Source of the DNA: Pseudomonadota bacterium
GTDB taxonomy: Bacteria > Pseudomonadota > Gammaproteobacteria > Burkholderiales > Burkholderiaceae_D
Direction: 5' to 3'
Assembly: GCA_023389425.1 (NCBI GenBank)
Contig: JAEWEK010000063.1
Span: 1-10,099, forward strand
Length of the DNA stretch: 10,099 nt
Of this stretch, positions 1 to 8,179 are shown piece after piece. The notes beneath the pieces were generated by a model. The model saw only the letters and a program-made list of their open reading frames with translations, was not told the origin of the DNA and did no database searches. Position 1 is the stretch's first letter. Each line of letters starts with the position of its first letter. Both the position numbers and the translations under genes were made by a program.

Positions 1-1
1 T

Positions 2-1693
2 CTCTACCGCGCGCGCGACACCATGGATTCGGCCGTCCTGCTCAACCAGTATGTGCGCAATTTCCTGTCGCAGGAGAGCATTCCTGGCATCGAGAACGAA
101 TACGAGTACACCAAGGCCTTGTTGCCGGGCGTGACCGTCGACGAAGTGAATGCCTACGCCAGGTCGACGATTCCAGCCTACCTGCCGAAACTGGTCATGT
201 ACACCGGTAACAGCAACGACGGCAAGGCTGCGCCGACCCGCGAGGCCCTGCTGGCCCAGGTCGAGGCCGCGCAAAAGCTCAAGGTGAAACAGCTGCGCGA
301 CAAGGAATTGCCGGCCACCCTGATGAGCGAGAAGCCGGCGCCCGGCCGCATCGTCGAACAGAGCGAAGACAAGGCGCTGGGCCTGACGACGCTGGTGATG
401 TCGAATGGCGTCAAGGTCGTGCTGAAGCGTACCGACTTCAGCAAGGACACGGTGGTGATGCAGGCGATCCGGCCCGGTGGCCAGATGCTGTATCCGGATG
501 CGGACAAGCAGGTGATCCGCTTCGCCGGCGCGGTGCAGTACGCGATGGGCGCGGCATCGTTCAGCCCGGTCGACCTGCAGCGTATTCTCGCCGGCAAGCA
601 AGTGGCCCTCATGTCGAACATGGGCAATTATTCCGATTCGCTGGTGGGACGCAGCCGCACCGAGGACCTTGAGAGCATGCTGCAGCTCAATTACCTCACC
701 ATCAAGCAACCGCGCCGCGACGAAAGCCTGTTCCGCAGCTTCGTCACCCGCAATGCCGAGCAGGTGCGCAATCGCGGCGCGTCACCGGAGGTCAGGTTCG
801 CCGATGCGCGCCTCCTGGCCGTGTCCGGCGGGCACCCGCGCGCGCTGCCGCAGCCGCGTCCCGAAGATTTCGAGAACCTGAATCTCGACCGCACCCTGTC
901 GCTGTACCAGTCGCGCATGTCCAGCGCCAAGGGCATGACCTTCTTCTTCGTCGGCGACTTCGAGGTCGAGGCGATCAAGCCGCTGCTGGCGACCTATATC
1001 GCGACCTTGCCGGTCGGCGACGTGCCGCTCGCATTCCACGACCCGGAGATTCGCCAGGTGCCGGGCGCGATCCGGCGCGAGGTCAAGGCCGGCGTCGAGC
1101 AGAAAAGTACGCTGACCTTCGACTTCGGCGGCGACGTGGCCTTTTCGAAATCCGAAGCGGCCGCCTTCCGCGCGATGGTCGACGTGCTGAACATTCGCAT
1201 CACCGATGAACTGCGCGAGAAGCAAAAGCTGATCTACAGCGGCGGCGCCGGCGGGAAGTATGAAATGACGCCGCGCGGCATGTATGCGCTCGCGGTCACG
1301 CTGCCCACCTCGCCGCAGAATATCGATAAGGTGGAGACGGCCTTGTGGGGCGAGATCGCGAAGCTGCAAGAACAGGGGCCGAGCGAGGAAGACCTGAACA
1401 AGGTCAAGCAGGCGCTGCTGCAGGGCCATCGGAAATCGATGCGGGAAAACAGCTACTGGCTGCAGTCCCTGCTGACAGCCGAGATCGACCGCAGCGATCC
1501 GCACGATATCCTGACGGTGGAGGAGCGCATCAACGCGCTGTCCGCGCCGCAGGTCCAGGCCGCGGCCAAGCGCTTCCTGAGCCGGGACAACTACGTGGAG
1601 ATGGTGCTGAAACCGGAAGCCAGAGCGGCCTTCGCCGGCTGTGCCGGGTCAGTGGGGCTTGGCGTATTTTGCGACACCGGTGACATCGAATAG
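2..1693 (+). CDS. M16-family zinc metallopeptidase, PqqL-like, C-terminal part (5' end outside window)
   Basis: The frame is open to the left edge, so the ATG at 23 is internal and only the last 563 residues are visible. M16 peptidases have two tandem halves. The zinc motif HxxEH lies in the N-terminal half, which is not in the window. Seen here are the end of the first half, then the second half opening at 'MSNGVKVVLKRTDF' (about nt 398-440), the middle-domain phrase 'KGMTFFFVGDFEVEAIKPLL' (about nt 930-988), and the signature 'LREKQKLIYS' (about nt 1210-1240), matching the family's LREK-glyYs element. Phrases such as 'QRILAGKQVALMSNMGNYSD' and the order of elements resemble E. coli PqqL (YddC). 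Such proteins are usually periplasmic or envelope-associated, but the signal peptide would lie upstream. After 'YVEMVLKPE' about 24 low-complexity residues follow and overlap the convergent cupin gene by 45 bp, so the tail looks like read-through. The M16 call is firm; the PqqL subtype is less certain. Confidence 0.88.
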   Translation, partial: LYRARDTMDSAVLLNQYVRNFLSQESIPGIENEYEYTKALLPGVTVDEVNAYARSTIPAYLPKLVMYTGNSNDGKAAPTREALLAQVEAAQKLKVKQLRDKELPATLMSEKPAPGRIVEQSEDKALGLTTLVMSNGVKVVLKRTDFSKDTVVMQAIRPGGQMLYPDADKQVIRFAGAVQYAMGAASFSPVDLQRILAGKQVALMSNMGNYSDSLVGRSRTEDLESMLQLNYLTIKQPRRDESLFRSFVTRNAEQVRNRGASPEVRFADARLLAVSGGHPRALPQPRPEDFENLNLDRTLSLYQSRMSSAKGMTFFFVGDFEVEAIKPLLATYIATLPVGDVPLAFHDPEIRQVPGAIRREVKAGVEQKSTLTFDFGGDVAFSKSEAAAFRAMVDVLNIRITDELREKQKLIYSGGAGGKYEMTPRGMYALAVTLPTSPQNIDKVETALWGEIAKLQEQGPSEEDLNKVKQALLQGHRKSMRENSYWLQSLLTAEIDRSDPHDILTVEERINALSAPQVQAAAKRFLSRDNYVEMVLKPEARAAFAGCAGSVGLGVFCDTGDIE

Positions 1694-2017
1694 CACGCAG
1701 CGCTGGTCGCCAACTACCCAGGCATCATGTCCGGGCGGCATATAAAACACGTCGCCCGGACCGTACTCCATCTCGGATCCATCATCCATCTTGACGACCA
1801 TCCGGCCCTCCAGGATGGTGCCTGTGTGGGCCGCCTGGCAAGAATCGGTTCCGGCGATCGGTTTCACATGCTCGCTCCAGCGCCAACCAGGTTCGAACTC
1901 GCCCCGCCCCATCGTCTGGTTGCCCAATGTGAAGACCGACAGTTTGCCTTTTCCGTCTTTGAATGGACGGACCTCATCCGGCGTCTGCAAGGATTTTTTC
2001 TCTAATGTCGCACTCAT
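1649..2017 (-). CDS. small single-domain cupin protein
   Basis: A 122-residue protein that is almost entirely one cupin beta-barrel. Candidate metal ligands are H50 ('WSEH'), H64 ('QAAH') and E70 ('ILEGRM') in motif 1 and H97 ('MPPGHDAW') in motif 2. The glycine-proline turn 'YGPGDVFYMPPGH' (residues 85-97) is the typical second cupin motif. I chose the ATG at 2017 because GGAGG at 2026-2030 sits 8 nt upstream; the longer in-frame GTG at 2030-2032 lies on that ribosome site and is unlikely to be the start. Stand-alone cupins of this type bind a metal and a small ligand or act as minor enzymes, but the substrate cannot be inferred. It has its own promoter (2102-2130) and ends inside the 3' end of the convergent M16 gene. 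No functional link to the glyoxylate operon is evident. Confidence 0.85.
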   Translation of the reverse strand: MSATLEKKSLQTPDEVRPFKDGKGKLSVFTLGNQTMGRGEFEPGWRWSEHVKPIAGTDSCQAAHTGTILEGRMVVKMDDGSEMEYGPGDVFYMPPGHDAWVVGDQRCVLFDVTGVAKYAKPH

Positions 2018-2025
2018 CGCATGGC

Positions 2026-2030
2026 CCTCC
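2026..2030 (-). promoter_or_regulatory. Shine-Dalgarno site of the cupin gene
   Basis: On the minus strand GGAGG stands 8 nt before the ATG at 2017. It decides between that ATG and the upstream in-frame GTG at 2030-2032, which overlaps the site itself. Confidence 0.7.
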
Positions 2031-2101
2031 ACATAATTTGTTTTGGCGAGAATGGTGTTGGCGAATCAAAATAGTCGAGACCGTGAAAACGTTCGACATT
2101 C

Positions 2102-2130
2102 AGTATAGGACGGCGCATCGAAAGTGCCAG
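2102..2130 (-). promoter_or_regulatory. sigma70-like promoter for the cupin gene
   Basis: On the minus strand CTGGCA (2130-2125, 4 of 6 to TTGACA) is followed after exactly 17 nt by TATACT (2107-2102, 5 of 6 to TATAAT). The predicted start near 2095 leaves a leader of about 78 nt before the cupin ATG. The promoter lies in the 138-nt gap between the cupin start and the end of the lysR gene, so the cupin need not depend on lysR transcription. This was found by inspection only. Confidence 0.5.
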
Positions 2131-2155
2131 TATGGCGGTCATCGCGCCGCGGCCT

Positions 2156-3085
2156 TCAGCCTGATGCGCGTTCGCCCGGCAGCCGTTCCCAATACCCGGG
2201 CGTGTTGTACACCTGCTTCAGGTAGTCGATGAAATGCCGGATCTTCGCCGGCAGGTAACGCTGCTGCGGGTACACCGCCTGGATCGGATAATTCACGACC
2301 GCGAATTCGTCGAGCACCGTCACCAGCGATCCCTGCTTGAGTTCGGCCTGGATCTCCCAGGTTGAACGCCAGCCTATCCCCACTCCCTGTTTCACCCAGT
2401 CGAACAGCAGCTCGCCGTCGTTGCAGGACAGGTCGCCGTCCACGCGCACCGCGAACAGCTTGCCGTCGCGCTGGAAGGTCCATCCGCGCTGCTGGCCACC
2501 CTGCAGGTTGAAGGCCAGGCAGTTGTGCTGCGCCAGGTCCTCGGGCGTGCGCGGGATGCCGTTGCGCTCGAAGTATTCGGGCGTGCCGCACACCACGCGG
2601 CGGTTGGGGAAGAGCGGCACCGCGACATAGTTCGGGTCCAGCACCTCGCCGATCCGGATCGACATGTCGTAGCCCTCGCGCACCAGGTCGACCACGCTGT
2701 CGGTGAAGTTGAAGGACATCTTCAGCTCGTGGTGGATGGCGCGGAAGGCGAGGGCGTGCGGCGCCACGTGCGAACGGCCGAACGCCGCCGGCGCCGACAC
2801 CACCAGGTGCCCGCGCACCGTGCTGCGGCCGGCGCTGATGCTGTTCTCGGTGATGTCGAAGTCGCGCATCAGCTGGCGGCAGGGCTCGATGAACTGCTCG
2901 CCCAGCGCGGTCAGGTTCAGGCCGCGCGTCGAGCGGTGCATCAGGCGCACGCCGAGGCGCTTTTCCAGCGTGTCGAGGCGCCGGCCCATCACCACCGGGG
3001 TCACGCCTTCCACCATCGCGGCCGAGGCGAAGCTGCCTTTCTCGGCGATCAGGATGAAACTGCGGATTTCAGTGTAGCGATCCAT
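2156..3085 (-). CDS. LysR-type transcriptional regulator, divergent from the glyoxylate operon
   Basis: A 309-residue protein of normal LysR length. The N-terminal winged helix-turn-helix spans about residues 5-62, with 'GSFASAAMVEGVTPVVMGRR', then 'LEKRLGVRLMHRSTRGLNLT' (residues 40-59), the family's second signature. A two-lobed periplasmic-binding-like effector domain follows (about 90-300), with 'VRGHLVVSAPAAFGR' opening it and 'VREGYDMSIRIG' inside it. The ATG at 3085 is preceded by GGAG (3096-3099) with 10 nt spacing. The gene is back-to-back with gcl across 122 bp, the usual arrangement of a LysR regulator and its target, so it probably controls the gcl operon in response to glyoxylate or a related intermediate. 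That role is inferred from position. Its recognition helix reads TPVVMGRR where most family members have a SxxAVSRxI-like sequence. A similar variant is known to me from other Burkholderiales regulators, so this is probably a subfamily trait. Confidence 0.9.
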   Translation of the reverse strand: MDRYTEIRSFILIAEKGSFASAAMVEGVTPVVMGRRLDTLEKRLGVRLMHRSTRGLNLTALGEQFIEPCRQLMRDFDITENSISAGRSTVRGHLVVSAPAAFGRSHVAPHALAFRAIHHELKMSFNFTDSVVDLVREGYDMSIRIGEVLDPNYVAVPLFPNRRVVCGTPEYFERNGIPRTPEDLAQHNCLAFNLQGGQQRGWTFQRDGKLFAVRVDGDLSCNDGELLFDWVKQGVGIGWRSTWEIQAELKQGSLVTVLDEFAVVNYPIQAVYPQQRYLPAKIRHFIDYLKQVYNTPGYWERLPGERASG

Positions 3086-3099
3086 TTCTGGGCGACTCC

Positions 3100-3112
3100 A
3101 TACTTAAAGTAT
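3100..3112. promoter_or_regulatory. perfect inverted repeat, candidate LysR operator
   Basis: ATACTT-A-AAGTAT is a perfect 6+6 inverted repeat around one base. It is AT-rich in a GC-rich genome and lies in the lysR-gcl divergent region, 1 nt from the lysR ribosome site. LysR regulators bind dyads, classically T-N11-A and often centred near -65 of the target. Here the symmetric spacing is T-N9-A, so it is not the textbook box. Its centre (3106) lies about 66 nt upstream of the start predicted from the weak gcl promoter below, which fits. Binding is an inference. Confidence 0.45.
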
Positions 3113-3123
3113 CGACAGAGCCA

Positions 3124-3132
3124 ATAGTAGCA
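3124..3132 (-). promoter_or_regulatory. candidate extended -10 element for lysR
   Basis: On the minus strand TGC is directly followed by TACTAT (3129-3124), an extended -10 arrangement (TGn plus a 4-of-6 hexamer). No good -35 is seen. Transcription would begin near 3117, so the 3100-3112 palindrome would lie just inside the transcribed region, where a bound regulator could repress its own gene. This is a tentative call. Confidence 0.25.
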
Positions 3133-3136
3133 GCAA

Positions 3137-3165
3137 TTCAAGCGCGGCTGTCTTGTGGCTATCCT
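3137..3165 (+). promoter_or_regulatory. weak candidate promoter for the gcl operon
   Basis: TTCAAG (3137-3142, 3 of 6 to consensus) and TATCCT (3160-3165, 4 of 6) are separated by 17 nt. A poor -35 would suit an activator-dependent promoter. The predicted start is near 3172, giving a leader of about 36 nt. The match is weak and other placements are possible. Confidence 0.3.
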
Positions 3166-3207
3166 GAATCTCATCGATCCGATCCACACATTCGCAATGG
3201 AGGCGAA

Positions 3208-4980
<1,773 letters not shown>

Positions 4981-5002
4981 GAAGATACGGAGGAGACACG
5001 AC

Positions 5003-5785
5003 ATGCCAAAATTCGCAGCCAACCTGACGATGCTGTTCACCGAATTGCCCTTCCTCGAGCGCTTCGAAGCGGCGCGCGCCGCGGGCTTTCGCGGGGTGGA
5101 GTACCTGTTCCCGTATGCCTTCGAGAAGGAGGCGCTGGCCGAGCGGCTGGACCGTTGCGGGCTGACCCAGGTACTGCATAACCTGCCGGCCGGCGACTGG
5201 GACAAGGGCGAGCGCGGCATCGCCTGCCATCCGGGGCGCGAGGCCGAGTTCCAGGACGGCGTGGGCCGCGCCATCGAATACGCGAAGGCGCTCGGCTGCC
5301 GCCAGCTGAACTGCCTGGTCGGCGTCACGCCGGCCGGCGCCGACCAGGATGCGGTGCGCACGGCCGTCGTCGGCAACCTGCGCTTTGCCGCCGACGCGCT
5401 GAAGCAGGAAGGGATCCGCCTGCTGGTCGAACCGATCAACACCTTCGACATTCCGGGCTTTTACCTGAGCCGCACGGCGCAGGCGCTGGACCTGATCGAA
5501 GTGGTGGGTTCGGACAATCTCTACCTGCAGTACGACATCTACCATGCGCAGCGCATGGAAGGCGAGATCGGCAACACCATCGCCCGCCACCTGGGCCGCA
5601 TCGCGCACATCCAGCTCGCCGACAATCCCGGCCGCCACGAGCCGGGCACGGGCGAGATCAACTACCGCTGGCTGCTGCGCCACATCGACCAGCTGGGCTA
5701 CGAAGGCTGGATCGGCTGCGAATACAAGCCGTCCGGCGCCACCCAGGCGGGCCTGGGCTGGATCGAAGCGCTGACCGCGCAGTAA
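5003..5785 (+). CDS. hyi: hydroxypyruvate isomerase
   Basis: Cytoplasmic TIM-barrel enzyme (EC 5.3.1.22, xylose-isomerase-like/AP-endonuclease-2 fold) interconverting hydroxypyruvate and tartronate semialdehyde, which ties hydroxypyruvate to the Gcl product. It has 260 residues against about 258 in E. coli Hyi. Conserved blocks are 'FAANLTMLFTELPFLERF' (4-21), 'LHNLPAGDWDKGERGIACHPGRE', 'LVEPINTFDIPGF' with the metal/catalytic Glu E143, 'YDIYHAQRMEGE', 'ADNPGRHEPGTGEINY', and 'GCEYKP' with E240. The start at 5003 is chosen over the upstream in-frame ATG at 4952, which lies inside gcl. GGAGGA at 4989-4994 is 8 nt upstream and the N-terminus then aligns with the family. It lies 22 nt after gcl and 37 nt before glxR, so it is co-transcribed. 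Confidence 0.96.
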   Translation: MPKFAANLTMLFTELPFLERFEAARAAGFRGVEYLFPYAFEKEALAERLDRCGLTQVLHNLPAGDWDKGERGIACHPGREAEFQDGVGRAIEYAKALGCRQLNCLVGVTPAGADQDAVRTAVVGNLRFAADALKQEGIRLLVEPINTFDIPGFYLSRTAQALDLIEVVGSDNLYLQYDIYHAQRMEGEIGNTIARHLGRIAHIQLADNPGRHEPGTGEINYRWLLRHIDQLGYEGWIGCEYKPSGATQAGLGWIEALTAQ

Positions 5786-5822
5786 GACCACGACGACATT
5801 CGACAACGATACGGAGGATTCA

Positions 5823-6713
5823 ATGGCAAACATCGGTTTCATCGGACTGGGCATCATGGGCGCCCCGATGGCGGGACACCTCGCCGCGAACGGCCACACG
5901 CTGTACACCTTCACGCACGGCCCGATGCCGTCGGCACTGGTCGACGCCGGCGCCAACGTCTGCGCCAGCGGCGCCGAGGTGGCGCGGAAATCGGACGTGG
6001 TGATCGTCATGGTGCCGGACACGCCGCATGTCGAGGACGTGCTGTTCAGCGCAAATGGCGTGGCGGCGGGCCTCAGCGCCGGCAAGATCGTCGTCGACAT
6101 GAGCTCGATCTCGCCGGTCGCCACCAAGGACTTCGCGCGCCGCATCAATGAGCTGGGTTGCGAATACCTGGACGCGCCGGTGTCCGGCGGCGAAGTCGGG
6201 GCCAAGGCGGGCAGCCTGACCATCATGGTCGGCGGCAGCGAGGCGGCGTTCGACAAGGTCAAGCCGCTGTTCCAGCTGATGGGCAAGAACATCACGCTCG
6301 TCGGCGCCAACGGCGACGGCCAGATCACCAAGGTGGCCAACCAGATCATCGTCGCGCTGACCATCGAGGCGGTGGGCGAGGCGCTGCTGCTGGCCGCGAA
6401 AGCCGGCGCCGATCCGGCCCGCGTGCGTGAAGCGCTGATGGGCGGCTTCGCTTCCTCGCGTATCCTCGAGGTGCACGGAGAGCGTATGATTAAGCGTACC
6501 TTCGCGCCGGGCTTCCGCATCGACCTGCACCGCAAGGACCTGAACCTGGCGCTGAGCACCGGCCGCCAGCTCGGCGTGGCGCTGCCGAACACCGCCACCG
6601 CGCAGGAGCTGTTCAACACCTGCGCGGCCCACGACGGCGGTGGCTGGGACCATTCGGCGATGGTGCGCGCGCTGGAGATCATGGCCAATTTCGAGATTGG
6701 CCAGCAAGCCTGA
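5823..6713 (+). CDS. glxR: 2-hydroxy-3-oxopropionate (tartronate semialdehyde) reductase
   Basis: NAD(P)H-dependent cytoplasmic reductase (EC 1.1.1.60) turning tartronate semialdehyde into D-glycerate. It has 296 residues and belongs to the beta-hydroxyacid dehydrogenase family. The Rossmann motif is 'GFIGLGIMGAPMAGHLAANG' (5-24), the substrate-binding motif is 'DAPVSGG' (117-123), and the catalytic Lys is K170 in 'KVANQ' with N173 following. The all-alpha C-terminal domain includes 'FRIDLHRKDLNLAL'. The ribosome site GGAGG (5813-5817) lies 5 nt before the ATG. The sequence alone does not fully separate GlxR from GarR or a 3-hydroxyisobutyrate dehydrogenase. Its place between hyi and a glycerate kinase, directly after gcl, settles the role. 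Confidence 0.94.
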   Translation: MANIGFIGLGIMGAPMAGHLAANGHTLYTFTHGPMPSALVDAGANVCASGAEVARKSDVVIVMVPDTPHVEDVLFSANGVAAGLSAGKIVVDMSSISPVATKDFARRINELGCEYLDAPVSGGEVGAKAGSLTIMVGGSEAAFDKVKPLFQLMGKNITLVGANGDGQITKVANQIIVALTIEAVGEALLLAAKAGADPARVREALMGGFASSRILEVHGERMIKRTFAPGFRIDLHRKDLNLALSTGRQLGVALPNTATAQELFNTCAAHDGGGWDHSAMVRALEIMANFEIGQQA

Positions 6714-6721
6714 CGATCCGG

Positions 6722-6746
6722 GCGCCGGCAGTGGCCGGGCCGGCGC
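6722..6746 (+). other. intercistronic GC hairpin between glxR and ttuD
   Basis: GCGCCGGC (6722-6729) and GCCGGCGC (6739-6746) form a perfect 8-bp stem around a 9-nt loop. The hairpin starts 8 nt after the glxR stop codon and ends 22 nt before the ttuD ATG. No T-run follows, so it is not a terminator. It could protect the upstream message from 3' decay or adjust ttuD translation. The sequence supports the stem; the role is a guess. Confidence 0.5.
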
Positions 6747-6768
6747 GCTGTGTGCACGAGGAGAGAAC

Positions 6769-8031
6769 ATGACGACCACACCCCGCGAACTGCTCGAGAA
6801 GATGTTTCATGCCGCGGTCGAAGCGGCCCAGCCGCATCGCCGCATTCCGCTCTACCTGCCGCCCGTGCCCAGGGGCCGCACCATCGTGATCGGCGCCGGC
6901 AAGGCCTCGGCCGCGATGGCGCAGGCGCTGGAGCGCCACTGGCCCGGACCGCTCAGCGGACTGGTGGTCACGCGCTATGGCTACGCCGTACCGTGCGAGC
7001 GCATCGAGATCGCGGAAGCGGCGCATCCGGTGCCTGATGCAGCCGGACGCGAGGCGGCCCAGCGGATGCTGCGCATGGTCGAGGGACTCGGTCCCGACGA
7101 TCTGGTCATCTGCCTGATTTCCGGCGGCGGCTCGTCGCTGCTGCCGCTGCCGGGCGAGGGCGTGACGCTGGAAGACAAGCAGGCGATCAACCGCGCGCTG
7201 CTCGCCAGCGGCGCCAGCATCACCGAGATGAACTGCGTGCGCCGCCACCTGTCGGCGATCAAGGGCGGGCGCCTCGCGGCGGCCTGCCATCCGGCGCGCG
7301 TGCTCAACCTGCTCATTTCCGATGTCCCCGGCGACAATCCGGCCGACATCGCATCCGGCCCCACGGTGCCTGATTCGACCACCTGCGCCGATGCGCTGGA
7401 AGTGGTGCGGCGCTATGGCGTCGAACTGCCCGCGGGCGCAAGGCGCCTGCTTGAAAGCGGCGCCGGCGAAACCGTGAAGCCCGGTGATCCGCGCATGGCA
7501 AATATCGTCACCCACCTTATCGCTTCGCCGCAGATGGCACTGGAGGCGGCGGCGGAAGTCGCCCGCTCAGTCGGTGTCACGCCGATGATCCTGGGCGACA
7601 GCATCGAGGGCGAGGCGCGCGAAGTGGCCAAGGTCATGGCGGGCATCGCGCTGCAGGCGCAACGCCATGGCCAGCCGATCGCGCGGCCCTGCGTGCTGCT
7701 GTCGGGAGGCGAGACCACGGTGACGGTGCGCGGCAAGGGCAGTGGCGGACGCAACGTCGAGTTCCTGCTTGCGCTGGCACTGGCGCTCGGTGCCGAACCG
7801 GATATCTATGCGCTCGCCGCCGATACCGATGGCGTCGACGGGGCCGAGGAGGTGGCCGGCGCATTCGTCGGTCCGGACACGCTGGCGCGCGCGTGGACGC
7901 ATGGTATGCCGCCGCGCGACAGCCTGGACAACAACGATGCGCACCGCTTCTTCCGCGCGCTGGGCGATTCCTTGGTGACCGGGCCGACGCTGACCAATGT
8001 GAACGATTTCCGCGCCATTCTGCTGCCATAA
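6769..8031 (+). CDS. ttuD: MOFRL-family glycerate 2-kinase (TtuD/GckA type)
   Basis: Cytoplasmic kinase phosphorylating D-glycerate with ATP. Members of this family (DUF4147 plus MOFRL) usually yield 2-phosphoglycerate; some older annotations call them hydroxypyruvate reductase. The 420 residues match the usual length. The N-terminal domain has 'VIGAGKASAAMAQALE' with K45, the glycine-rich 'SGGGSSLLPLPGEG' (118-131) and 'SDVPGDNPADIASGPTVPDS'. The MOFRL domain (about 309-413) has 'LLSGGETTVTVRGKGSGGRN' and the closing 'TNVNDFRAILL'. The start at 6769 follows AGGAGA (6759-6764); the longer frame from 6640 runs inside glxR and has no such support. It completes glyoxylate to 2-PG in the operon, unrelated in fold to E. 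coli GlxK. A 148-nt gap with a repeat element separates it from pyk. Confidence 0.94.
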   Translation: MTTTPRELLEKMFHAAVEAAQPHRRIPLYLPPVPRGRTIVIGAGKASAAMAQALERHWPGPLSGLVVTRYGYAVPCERIEIAEAAHPVPDAAGREAAQRMLRMVEGLGPDDLVICLISGGGSSLLPLPGEGVTLEDKQAINRALLASGASITEMNCVRRHLSAIKGGRLAAACHPARVLNLLISDVPGDNPADIASGPTVPDSTTCADALEVVRRYGVELPAGARRLLESGAGETVKPGDPRMANIVTHLIASPQMALEAAAEVARSVGVTPMILGDSIEGEAREVAKVMAGIALQAQRHGQPIARPCVLLSGGETTVTVRGKGSGGRNVEFLLALALALGAEPDIYALAADTDGVDGAEEVAGAFVGPDTLARAWTHGMPPRDSLDNNDAHRFFRALGDSLVTGPTLTNVNDFRAILLP

Positions 8032-8041
8032 ACCCGGCGCC

Positions 8042-8147
8042 CGTCGTCATTCCCGCGAAGGCGGGAATCCCATTTTTTGCGCACACCGCCAACGCCACGC
8101 TTGCGGTCTTCGCCGGAAATGGGGCTCCCGCCTTCGCGGGAGCGACG
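8042..8147. repeat. REP-like paired palindrome, copy A (between ttuD and pyk)
   Basis: This is a 106-bp unit whose ends are inverted copies of each other. The left palindrome is ATTCCCGC-gaag-GCGGGAAT (8049-8068) and the right one is CTCCCGC-cttc-GCGGGAG (8125-8142). Both arms start at the outer edge with CGTCG and run inward to a CCCATTT-like sequence. The ends match copies B and C downstream of pyk, while the interior is largely different. Dispersed short palindromes of this type are common between genes of beta- and gammaproteobacteria. Transcribed copies fold into two hairpins. Here the left hairpin is followed by TTTTTT (8073-8078), absent in B and C, so this copy may weaken transcription into pyk. 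Confidence 0.8.
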
Positions 8148-8179
8148 TTAACTATTCCTCAATCGACTCAGGACCGATC

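Noticed and set aside
3108..3136. TTGCTG-N17-GATACT as a minus-strand promoter for lysR
   Set aside because: Transcription would begin only a couple of bases before the lysR ribosome site, leaving almost no leader. The TGC-TACTAT alternative at 3124-3132 is more plausible.
6640..6768. Upstream start for the glycerate kinase at 6640
   Set aside because: The added 43 residues are an out-of-frame reading of the glxR end and lack a ribosome site. The ATG at 6769 has AGGAGA at proper spacing and gives the normal family length.
7806..8084. A 92-codon minus-strand frame beginning 'MRKKWDSRLRGNDDG'
   Set aside because: The N-terminus is translated repeat copy A and the rest is antisense to ttuD.
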